A DNA stretch of 11,610 nucleotides, from positions 1 to 11,610 of the forward strand of contig WGAE01000225.1 in NCBI GenBank assembly GCA_015489185.1, given 5' to 3'. Below the pieces are notes generated by a model. The model did not search any database and was not told where the DNA came from. It saw only the letters and a list, made by a program, of their open reading frames with translations. The position numbers and the translations under genes are program-made. Each line of letters starts with the position of its first letter. Positions within the stretch are counted from its first letter, which is position 1. Shown here piece by piece: positions 6,178 through 11,610 of the stretch. The DNA comes from Campylobacterales bacterium. Lineage in GTDB: Bacteria; Campylobacterota; Campylobacteria; Campylobacterales; QNZT01.

Positions 6178-6870
6178 TTATTCGGTAAAGAAATTTTTGG
6201 TTCGTGTGGTATCGAAAATTTTGCGTTGCAGATTTGCAATTCTTTTACTGAACGAAATACCTGTTGTTATTCTTTCGATGTAGGAGAGGTAGGTATGTTG
6301 GCGGGTGTGAAGAAATTGTTTAAAATAAGCAACTGTTTCATTAAGGCCGCGCTCTTTTTCCATGTCTGAAAGAGTGCGATAGATCGGTTCAATTTCATGA
6401 AGAGTCCAGCCCGGAGCTTCGTTTTGATAGAAAAAATATCCTGAAACAGAGTTGGAGGCGTAGTTGATTTTTGTATGAATTTCGGTAATACTCCAGTAAT
6501 AATTACCGTTTGCGGTGAGATTTTTCTGTACCATCAGAAAATTTTTTCGTTTTGCCAGATGCTCCTGCATCAATCTGTAGATAGTTTTAGGCATTTGCGG
6601 GTGCCACAAAAGAGAGAAATGATTTTTAATGATTTTTGGTTCCGTATAACCGGTAACGTTTTCGAAAGCTTTGTTGCAATACTCGATGTAACCTTCATGA
6701 TCAGTTTTTAAGAGCAGACATTTTGCACCGATCTGTATGCGATTGTCTGTAATTGAAGAGGATGTGTTATGAATATTTTCGAGTTCTTTGAACGGAAATG
6801 AAGGATGAGTTTCTTTTCTGGTCAGTAGCGCTGTGGTGTGTGGGGTCGGATATTTGAGTTGGGCGGTCAT
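6178..6870 (-). CDS. Stand-alone Aer/CetB-type PAS domain protein
   Basis: A 230-aa soluble protein with one PAS domain at about residues 48-150. Within it, HEGYIEYCNKAFENVTGYTEPKI, HPQMPKTIYRLM (90-101) and NGNYYW (121-126) resemble the Aer redox-taxis PAS pattern (HPDMP and NGDHYW), a branch that usually binds FAD. There are no transmembrane segments, HAMP or methyl-accepting signalling domain. A 47-residue low-conservation N-terminus precedes the PAS, and a helical tail of about 75 residues (IEPIYRTLSDMEKERGLNETVAYFKQ and onward) follows. In Campylobacter, CetB is a comparable separate PAS protein that works with the receptor CetA in energy taxis; no CetA is in this window, so a taxis role is inference. 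The ATG at 6870 has GAGG at 6880-6877. A 9-bp inverted repeat directly abuts this ribosome site. Confidence 0.82.
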   Translation of the reverse strand: MTAQLKYPTPHTTALLTRKETHPSFPFKELENIHNTSSSITDNRIQIGAKCLLLKTDHEGYIEYCNKAFENVTGYTEPKIIKNHFSLLWHPQMPKTIYRLMQEHLAKRKNFLMVQKNLTANGNYYWSITEIHTKINYASNSVSGYFFYQNEAPGWTLHEIEPIYRTLSDMEKERGLNETVAYFKQFLHTRQHTYLSYIERITTGISFSKRIANLQRKIFDTTRTKNFFTE

Positions 6871-6880
6871 AAATTACCTC

Positions 6881-6909
6881 GTTACTTACTTGATATTTTT
6901 GTAAGTAAC
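6881..6909 (-). repeat. 9-bp inverted repeat abutting the PAS-gene ribosome site
   Basis: GTTACTTAC (6881-6889) and GTAAGTAAC (6901-6909) form a perfect 9-bp inverted repeat with an 11-nt AT-rich spacer. On the minus strand it ends one base before the GAGG ribosome site at 6880-6877. It could be an operator or an RNA hairpin affecting translation start. It lacks a T tract on the transcribed strand, so it is not a standard terminator. Confidence 0.6.
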
Positions 6910-6981
6910 TCGGCATATTGTCAAAATATTGAAGAGTGACAGGTCTCGCACTTTTTTGAATAACAGTATTTATCGACGATT

Positions 6982-7008
6982 GTTACATGAAGTAACTATA
7001 AAATTATA
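6982..7008 (-). promoter_or_regulatory. Candidate promoter and second GTTAC/GTAAC site for the PAS gene
   Basis: On the minus strand a perfect TATAAT (7008-7003) overlaps the rsfS stop codon and could start a PAS-gene transcript with a leader of about 125 nt. At 6982-6996, just where transcription would begin, lies GTTAC-ATGAA-GTAAC, sharing the AAGTAAC half-site with the inverted repeat at 6881-6909. Joint use as operators is inference. Confidence 0.4.
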
Positions 7009-7342
7009 CTTGGGTTGACTTGTTTTTTTTGTATTCGGTCAAAAACTCTTCAATGTTGTATTTTGTGCGATGTTCCGGTGTCATCAGGTGGATCAGCATA
7101 TCTCCCAGATCGATGACGATCCACTCTTCGCTTTGGTCGGTATGGAGTATCTTTTCACCCATTTTTTTGATTTCCGGTACCAGATAATCAAGCAGGGCGG
7201 GACCGTGTTTTTTCCCCTGTGTCGAAGCGATGATGACATCGTCGACCATATAGTCGTGTCCTCTCATGTCAAATGCCTGAATGTTTTCCGCTTTTTTTTC
7301 GTCGAGAACATTGACAATCGTTTCAATTTTGTTATGACTCAT
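7004..7342 (-). CDS. rsfS: Ribosomal silencing factor RsfS (Iojap family)
   Basis: A 112-aa protein that binds ribosomal protein uL14 on the large subunit and blocks subunit joining when nutrients are short. The family pattern is clear: an N-terminal helix with VNVLDEKKAENIQAFDM, the DYMVDDVIIASTQGKKH segment, and the C-terminal core EEWIVIDLGDMLIHLM followed by RTKYNIEEF. Length is normal. The ATG lies inside the end of nadD, overlapping it by 11 nt, with AAGGAG at 7352-7347. The nadD-rsfS pairing is common in bacteria, and the same order is remembered in Campylobacter jejuni, so the two are surely one operon. Confidence 0.94.
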   Translation of the reverse strand: MSHNKIETIVNVLDEKKAENIQAFDMRGHDYMVDDVIIASTQGKKHGPALLDYLVPEIKKMGEKILHTDQSEEWIVIDLGDMLIHLMTPEHRTKYNIEEFLTEYKKNKSTQV

Positions 7343-7898
7343 TCTGCTCCTTATTATGGTGTTGATGTTGCCGATAGTAGCGCATTATGTCGTTTGCGAT
7401 ACGTTTGGGCAGATATGCTTTAACCGGTTTCTTCCTGAGTGTGGTCGAACTGATATCGACAGAAATATCCAGTTTTTTCATCTTTTTTGGGATTTCGACT
7501 TCACCTCTGGTTGCAACGACAAATTCGGCGGTTTTTCGTAACCTGTCGTAATGTTTCCATTTGTGCAAAGATGTGAGATTGTCGGCACCGATAATGAGAT
7601 AAATTTTATCAAGTTTATACTTGTTTTTCAGATATCGTACAGTTTCGATTGTCGCGACGGGGCGATGTCGGCGAAGTTCATAGTCAATAACCTTGGCTTT
7701 TTTATAGGGAAGAAGTAACTTTTTTACCCATTTGTAACGTACTTTCGGCGCTGCAAAATATTTTTTTTTAAACGGATTCAAATAGGTCGGCACGACGAAA
7801 AGTACGTCAATATCGAGGTTTTGAAGCACTTTTTTGATGATCTCTTCATGTCCTTTGTGTGGAGGATCGAAACTTCCTCCGAAAATTGCCGCCTTCAT
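7332..7898 (-). CDS. nadD: Nicotinate-nucleotide adenylyltransferase
   Basis: A 188-aa cytoplasmic enzyme that joins nicotinate mononucleotide to ATP-derived AMP to form deamido-NAD, the penultimate step of NAD synthesis. The nucleotidyltransferase signature GGSFDPPHKGH is at residues 7-17, including the HxGH motif, and ISSTTLR is near 150, the usual C-terminal ATP-phosphate contact. VPTYLNPFKK and LIIGADNLTSLHKWKHYDRL are also characteristic. The ATG at 7898 has no good ribosome site: the nearest AAGG is 15 nt upstream, and an interrupted palindrome overlaps the start codon, hinting at weak or regulated translation. It is divergent from gap, whose product uses NAD. Confidence 0.95.
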   Translation of the reverse strand: MKAAIFGGSFDPPHKGHEEIIKKVLQNLDIDVLFVVPTYLNPFKKKYFAAPKVRYKWVKKLLLPYKKAKVIDYELRRHRPVATIETVRYLKNKYKLDKIYLIIGADNLTSLHKWKHYDRLRKTAEFVVATRGEVEIPKKMKKLDISVDISSTTLRKKPVKAYLPKRIANDIMRYYRQHQHHNKEQNES

Positions 7899-7912
7899 TT
7901 AAACTGTTTAAA
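7898..7912. repeat. Interrupted palindrome at the nadD start codon
   Basis: TTTAAAC-T-GTTTAAA is a perfect 7-bp inverted repeat around a single central base. Its first base is part of the nadD start codon. It could be a binding site for a dimeric regulator; in such AT-rich sequence chance is also possible. Confidence 0.4.
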
Positions 7913-8009
7913 ACCTTTTTTAACTTAAAATATTAATATAAAATATTATTGACGATATTTTTAATCTTTTACCAAATTATACATAAAATTTACTATACAA
8001 GGGGCATGA
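7899..8009. promoter_or_regulatory. AT-rich divergent promoter region between nadD and gap
   Basis: This 111-nt spacer is strongly AT-rich and must hold the promoters of both nadD (leftward) and gap (rightward). For gap, TATACA at 7978-7983 is a plausible -10 box and TTGACG at 7949-7954 is -35-like, but the 23-nt spacing is too long for the two to act as a pair. AAGGGG at 7999-8004 is the gap ribosome site. Repeated AATATT tracts between 7928 and 7950 make several weak AT-only inverted repeats. No terminator or RNA gene was recognised. Confidence 0.5.
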
Positions 8010-9017
8010 ATGGCTATAAAGGTAGCTATAACCGGATTTGGACGCATAGGAAGATGTGTTGCCAGGATTTTGAATGATCGTGACGACATCGAGCTGGTAG
8101 CGGTAAACGATACGACAGATCGTGAAATGACTAAATATCTGTTGAAATATGACAGCGTGCACGGAACCTTTGATGATGTTGTCGAGATACTCGAAGATGA
8201 TTATATGCAAATCGGAAAATCGAAAGTAAAATTTCTCAATGACCGTGATCCGAAAAATCTCGATTTTGCCAAATACGGTGCGGAAATTTTGCTGGAGTGT
8301 ACGGGGGCTTTTTATACACAGGAGAAATCACAGCCTTATATTGACAACGGCATCAAAAAGGTGATCTTTTCCGCTCCGGCAAAAGATAAAGAGACAGCTA
8401 CCTTTGTCATGGGTGTCAATGAAGATCAATATGCGGGACAAAAAATCATCTCCAACGCAAGCTGTACGACAAACTGCCTGGCACCGGTAACCAAAGTGAT
8501 CGACGATGCGTTCGGTATTGAAAAAGGATTGGTGACAACGGTACACGCCTATACGAATGATCAAAATATTCTGGATGTCAAACATAAAAAAGATCCGCGT
8601 CGTGCACGCGCGGCGGCAGTGAATATGATTCCGACGACTACGGGTGCGGCAAAAGCGATCGGTTTGGTGATGCCTCATTTGCAGGGAAAACTCAACGGGC
8701 AATCCATTCGTGTTCCGACACCGGATGTTTCGATGATCGATTTGAACGTGATTGTCAAAAAAGAGACATCCAAAGAAGAAGTCAACGCGGCTTTCGAAGC
8801 GGCACAAAACGGTGCGATGAAAGATTATATCCTTGTCGATCATGACAAACGTGTCTCCTCTGACTTTATCGGGTGTCCGATCAGTGCGATTGTCGCTGCC
8901 GATCTCACTCAGGTAATTGACGGCAATATGGTTAAAGTGATGGCTTGGTACGACAACGAGTGGGGGTATAGTTGTCGTCTGATCGATATGGCGGCGCATG
9001 TGGCGAAATATGAGTGA
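8010..9017 (+). CDS. gap: Glyceraldehyde-3-phosphate dehydrogenase, type I
   Basis: A 335-aa cytoplasmic enzyme that interconverts glyceraldehyde-3-phosphate and 1,3-bisphosphoglycerate; in an autotroph it would run mainly in the gluconeogenic direction. The N-terminal Rossmann fold shows GFGRIGR (9-15) and VNDTTD with Asp34 at the end of strand 2, which favours NAD over NADP. The active-site block SNASCTTNCLAPV carries Cys152, with His179 in TTVHAYTNDQ. NMIPTTTGAAKAIG and the closing WYDNEWGYSCRLID are standard. The ATG at 8010 has AAGGGG 5 nt upstream; an ATG at 8006 is out of frame. It is the first gene of the gap-pgk-tpiA unit; pgk follows after 49 nt. Confidence 0.97.
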   Translation: MAIKVAITGFGRIGRCVARILNDRDDIELVAVNDTTDREMTKYLLKYDSVHGTFDDVVEILEDDYMQIGKSKVKFLNDRDPKNLDFAKYGAEILLECTGAFYTQEKSQPYIDNGIKKVIFSAPAKDKETATFVMGVNEDQYAGQKIISNASCTTNCLAPVTKVIDDAFGIEKGLVTTVHAYTNDQNILDVKHKKDPRRARAAAVNMIPTTTGAAKAIGLVMPHLQGKLNGQSIRVPTPDVSMIDLNVIVKKETSKEEVNAAFEAAQNGAMKDYILVDHDKRVSSDFIGCPISAIVAADLTQVIDGNMVKVMAWYDNEWGYSCRLIDMAAHVAKYE

Positions 9018-9066
9018 TACAATTTCAAAAGTGTAAATCAAATAAAATCTAAGGAAGTGTTGTAGT

Positions 9067-10266
9067 ATGGAACTATTGTCTATCAAAGATTTGGATTTAG
9101 AAGGGAAGAGAGTTCTTATTCGGTGTGATTTCAATGTGCCCAAAGATGAGTTTGGAAATATCACCGACGATCGCCGTATCCGTTCCGCATTGCCTACGAT
9201 CCGCTACTGTCTGGATCGTGACTGTAAGATTGTTCTGGCAAGTCACTTCGGACGCCCCAAACCCGGTGAGTGGAATGAAGAGCGTGATTCTCTGAAGCCG
9301 GTGGCAAAACGGTTGCACTCCCTTTTGAAAATGGATATTCAGATGGCGGATAATGTTGTCGGAGACGATACGATTGAAAAAGCTAAAAATCTGAAAGAGG
9401 GTGAAATTTTACTTCTGGAAAATCTCCGTTATAACCCGGGCGAGACCAAAAACGATGAAGAGTTTGCCAAAAGGCTGGCATCGATGGCGGATTTTTATAT
9501 CAACGACGCCTTCGGAGCGAGTCACAGAAAACACGCATCGATCTATGCGCTTCCAAGCTTTTTCGATGACGACCATCGTGCAGCCGGTTTTCTGATGCAA
9601 CGTGAAGTCAACTTTTTTTATAAGTCTGTCATGAACCCGACACGTCCGTTCGTGGCGGTTGTGGGCGGTAGTAAAGTTTCAGGAAAACTGCAGGCGCTTG
9701 TCAATCTCGTGGATAAGATCGACAAACTGATCATCGGCGGCGGTATGGCATTTACGTTTCTCAAGGCACAGGGGTATGAAGTCGGAAAATCTCTGGTCGA
9801 AGATCATCTGCTCGAGGATGCGAAAAAGATTATCTATCGGGCGATGGGCCGCGGGGTCAAACTCTATTTGCCGGTCGACCTGGTTGTCTCTCCTGAGTTG
9901 AGCGAGACTGCGCCGGTGAAATTTCTTCCGATTCAGGAGATACCGGAAGATTGGATGGGGCTTGATATCGGTCCTGCGACGAACCGCCTGTTCAGAGAGG
10001 CGATCAACGACGCTCAGACAATTCTCTGGAACGGTCCGATGGGTGTTTATGAAATGGATAAATACTCCAAAGGCTCGATCATGATGAGTCACCATATCGC
10101 ACAGTCTCACGCGACGACAATCATTGGCGGGGGTGATACGGCGGATGTGGTCCAAAGAGCCGGTGATATTGATGAGATGACATTTATCTCTACCGGCGGC
10201 GGTGCGAGTCTCGAACTGCTTGAGGGTAAAATGTTGCCGGGTATCGAAGCGGTACGAAAGGCGTAA
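9067..10266 (+). CDS. pgk: Phosphoglycerate kinase
   Basis: A 399-aa cytoplasmic enzyme that moves phosphate between 1,3-bisphosphoglycerate and ADP. The N-terminal substrate domain shows RCDFNVP (19-25), SHFGRPK (59-65, with His60 and Arg63), LLENLRYNPGE and NDAFGASHRKHAS. The nucleotide domain shows VVGGSKVSGKL, LIIGGGMAFTFLKAQG, WNGPMGVYE and GGGDTADVV near residue 354. All are canonical and the length is normal for bacteria. The ATG has AAGGAAG at 9051-9057. It sits between gap and tpiA on one probable transcript. Confidence 0.97.
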   Translation: MELLSIKDLDLEGKRVLIRCDFNVPKDEFGNITDDRRIRSALPTIRYCLDRDCKIVLASHFGRPKPGEWNEERDSLKPVAKRLHSLLKMDIQMADNVVGDDTIEKAKNLKEGEILLLENLRYNPGETKNDEEFAKRLASMADFYINDAFGASHRKHASIYALPSFFDDDHRAAGFLMQREVNFFYKSVMNPTRPFVAVVGGSKVSGKLQALVNLVDKIDKLIIGGGMAFTFLKAQGYEVGKSLVEDHLLEDAKKIIYRAMGRGVKLYLPVDLVVSPELSETAPVKFLPIQEIPEDWMGLDIGPATNRLFREAINDAQTILWNGPMGVYEMDKYSKGSIMMSHHIAQSHATTIIGGGDTADVVQRAGDIDEMTFISTGGGASLELLEGKMLPGIEAVRKA

Positions 10267-10270
10267 AACG

Positions 10271-10981
10271 ATGATTATCGCCTCCAATTTCAAAACCAAT
10301 CATACCCGATCCTCTACACGGGAGTATCTTCAAAAGCTTGATGCGCATCTGCAGCAAACAGAGAGTGCGCAGAAAGTGATGGTTTTCCCACCGGCGACAG
10401 CACTGGATCGCTTTAGCTTCAGCAGCGATATCACAGTCGGTGTGCAAAACGCTTATCCGGTGGAGAGCGGATCCTTTACCGGAGAGATCGGGCTGGAGCA
10501 GATATCGGAGTTCGGCTTAAAGACGATATTGATCGGACATAGCGAACGACGGCATATCTTAGGAGAGTCCCAGGAGCTTTGTGCACGAAAATTTGATTTT
10601 TTCAGCAAACAGGGATTTGAGATCGTCTACTGTATCGGTGAGTCGGAGGCGGTAAGAACGGAAGGAATCGACGCTGTGATCGCATACAACGAATCGCAGC
10701 TTGAGGGCATCGATCTTTCGTACGAGAAACTGATTGTCGCGTATGAGCCGGTCTGGGCGATCGGTACGGGACTTTCGGCAACGGTCGAACAGATCGATGA
10801 AACGCTGCGCAGATTGAAATCAAAGATCAGCGCACCGATTTTGTACGGTGGAAGTGTGAAGCCGGCAAATACGGAGGAGATTTTACAAATTCCCGATTGT
10901 GAAGGGGTACTTGTCGGTACGGCGAGCTGGAATGTAGAGACATTTTTTGAGATGATCGATATCGCCGATCGTCTTGTCTGA
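10271..10981 (+). CDS. tpiA: Triosephosphate isomerase
   Basis: A 236-aa cytoplasmic TIM barrel that interconverts dihydroxyacetone phosphate and glyceraldehyde-3-phosphate. Catalytic residues are in place: Asn6 and Lys8 in SNFKTN, His90 in LIGHSERR, Glu159 in AYEPVWAIGTG; the phosphate loop is LYGGSVKP and the last family block is GVLVGTASW. It is shorter than most bacterial TIMs (about 250 aa), and NFKTN replaces the usual NWKMN, both features I associate with Campylobacterota. The frame is open upstream to 10202 inside pgk, but MIIASNFKTN is the natural N-terminus, 4 nt after the pgk stop, with AAAGG at 10257-10261. No terminator was found after it. Confidence 0.96.
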   Translation: MIIASNFKTNHTRSSTREYLQKLDAHLQQTESAQKVMVFPPATALDRFSFSSDITVGVQNAYPVESGSFTGEIGLEQISEFGLKTILIGHSERRHILGESQELCARKFDFFSKQGFEIVYCIGESEAVRTEGIDAVIAYNESQLEGIDLSYEKLIVAYEPVWAIGTGLSATVEQIDETLRRLKSKISAPILYGGSVKPANTEEILQIPDCEGVLVGTASWNVETFFEMIDIADRLV

Positions 10982-11025
10982 CGATACCTTTGAAACTTAC
11001 AAGAACTTTTGTACAAATGCTACGC

Positions 11026-11052
11026 TATAATATGCGCTATGAAACCGGAAGG
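11026..11052 (+). promoter_or_regulatory. Candidate promoter and ribosome site for pssA
   Basis: A perfect TATAAT lies at 11026-11031 in the 79-nt gap after tpiA, giving a start of transcription near 11038. GGAAGG at 11047-11052 is 8 nt before the ATG at 11061. No convincing -35 box is visible. An ATG at 11039 is out of frame. Confidence 0.55.
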
Positions 11053-11060
11053 CATTTTGT

Positions 11061-11583
11061 ATGAATTTCAATTTGTTTGATAAAGAGAATCGTTTCAATC
11101 TTGCGAATCTCGTTACGTTTTCCAATATCTCGCTGGGTATCATAGCGATGTATTATATCCAGCAGGGGAACTTTTTTGTTGCGATCGTTCTTGCCTGGAT
11201 AGCGGGTGCGTTTGACATCTTGGACGGTAAGATCGCGCGCAAATATCATCTTTCATGTGAATTCGGTATTCAACTCGACTCGTTTGCGGATTTTATCTCC
11301 TTTGTTGTGATGCCCTCATTTTTACTTTTTTATGCACTTGAGAAAAACAGTACTCCGGAAACGGTGGTTGCGGGTGTCGTTTTTCTGTTTTATATCATCA
11401 GCGGTTTGCGACGCTTGATCGATTTTAATCTCAAAAGCGAAGCCGGAACGGTAACCAAATATTTCGAAGGTGTACCGACACCACTGGGTGCAATTTTGCT
11501 TTGGGTGCTTTATCTTGTTTACAGTTACGGTTTAGTCGAAAATATCTATCTTATATTACTGATGGTTTTTATCATCGCTTATC
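11061..11583 (+). CDS. pssA: CDP-diacylglycerol-serine O-phosphatidyltransferase, 3' end missing
   Basis: Integral inner-membrane enzyme that makes phosphatidylserine, the precursor of phosphatidylethanolamine, from CDP-diacylglycerol and L-serine. About 174 genuine codons are present. The CDP-alcohol phosphotransferase signature is complete: D52-x2-D55-G56-x2-A59-R60-x8-G69-x3-D73-x3-D77. NLVTFSNISLGIIAM near the N-terminus and EGVPTPLGA further on fit the PssA branch rather than phosphatidylglycerophosphate synthase. Several hydrophobic segments follow. The frame is open to the end of the window, but bases from 11584 are adapter, so the apparent final residues (SYTHLTL) are not from this organism. 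The family is usually about 230-260 aa, so roughly a quarter to a third of the gene is missing. Confidence 0.9.
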
Positions 11584-11610
11584 CTGTCTCTTATACACAT
11601 CTGACGCTGC
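11584..11610 (+). other. Nextera/Tn5 mosaic-end sequencing adapter (artefact)
   Basis: The first 19 bases (11584-11602, CTGTCTCTTATACACATCT) are the engineered hyperactive Tn5 mosaic end, and the next 8 (GACGCTGC) continue as the Illumina Nextera adapter. This hybrid end differs from both natural IS50 ends. It marks untrimmed library adapter at a contig end and not genomic DNA. Confidence 0.95.

Noticed and set aside
6120..6239. N-terminal extension of Nth by 40 residues
   Set aside because: The extension overlaps the end of the PAS gene, lacks a ribosome site, and would make Nth longer than the family; the GTG at 6119 with AAGGA 6 nt upstream fits better.
7921..7950. AATATT-rich inverted repeats as a replication or plasmid-type iteron array
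   Set aside because: The repeats are low-complexity A/T tracts in a divergent promoter, with no regular period and no DnaA-box or replication gene nearby.
8328..9164. 278-aa open frame on the minus strand over gap
   Set aside because: It is antisense to a canonical GAPDH and the gap-pgk spacer, with Arg/His/Cys-rich composition and no motif.
9679..10299. 206-aa open frame on the minus strand over pgk
   Set aside because: It is antisense to a canonical phosphoglycerate kinase and has no recognisable domain.
10990..11016. Terminator after tpiA (ACAAGAACTTTTGT region)
   Set aside because: The possible stem is short and AT-only and no T tract follows; it is not convincing as a terminator.
11584..11602. 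Transposon end of a real Tn5/IS50 element
   Set aside because: The sequence is the engineered hybrid mosaic end, not the natural outer or inner end; no transposase is nearby; and the following bases continue as the commercial adapter at the very end of the window.

Overview
The window looks like chromosomal DNA from a member of the Campylobacterota (former Epsilonproteobacteria), probably a free-living lineage of the Sulfurimonas/Sulfurovum kind. The grounds are the AT-rich spacers, TATAAT-like -10 boxes without clear -35 boxes, AAGGA-type ribosome sites, a short (236 aa) triosephosphate isomerase starting MIIASNFKTN, and the gene order rsfS-nadD / gap-pgk-tpiA, which I recall from Campylobacter jejuni. 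The genus is a guess; the phylum is a fairly firm inference.

Layout. Block 1 (+ strand, 48-4964): a small heat-shock protein with a HAIR-like inverted repeat in front of it and a good terminator behind it; an uncharacterised membrane-associated cysteine protein coupled to an APC-type amino acid permease; then polyphosphate kinase 2, a tandem universal stress protein and exonuclease III. Block 2 (- strand, 7898 down to 4954): nadD and rsfS overlapping by 11 nt, a stand-alone Aer/CetB-type PAS protein, then nth (endonuclease III) overlapping a membrane-anchored ScsD/TlpA-type thioredoxin. Block 3 (+ strand, 8010 to the end): gap, pgk and tpiA, followed by a separate promoter and the start of pssA.

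How the genes fit together. Block 1 has a stress-protection flavour: protein holdase, polyphosphate-linked nucleotide balance, USP and abasic-site repair. Endonuclease III in block 2 works in the same base-excision repair pathway as exonuclease III. Block 3 is the lower glycolysis/gluconeogenesis trunk, divergent from the NAD-biosynthesis gene nadD. No mobile element, CRISPR array, rRNA or tRNA was seen. No gene-free stretch exceeds about 135 nt; the two largest (6871-7003 and 7899-8009) are AT-rich regulatory spacers with inverted repeats.

The last 27 bases are not genomic: they match the Nextera/Tn5 mosaic-end adapter, so pssA is cut by a contig end and its apparent last residues are artefactual. 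Most of the window is ordinary core-genome content. The best leads are the HAIR-like operator at hsp20, the inverted repeats in the leader of the PAS gene, the altered Fe-S cysteine spacing in Nth, and the uncharacterised cysteine protein beside the permease.
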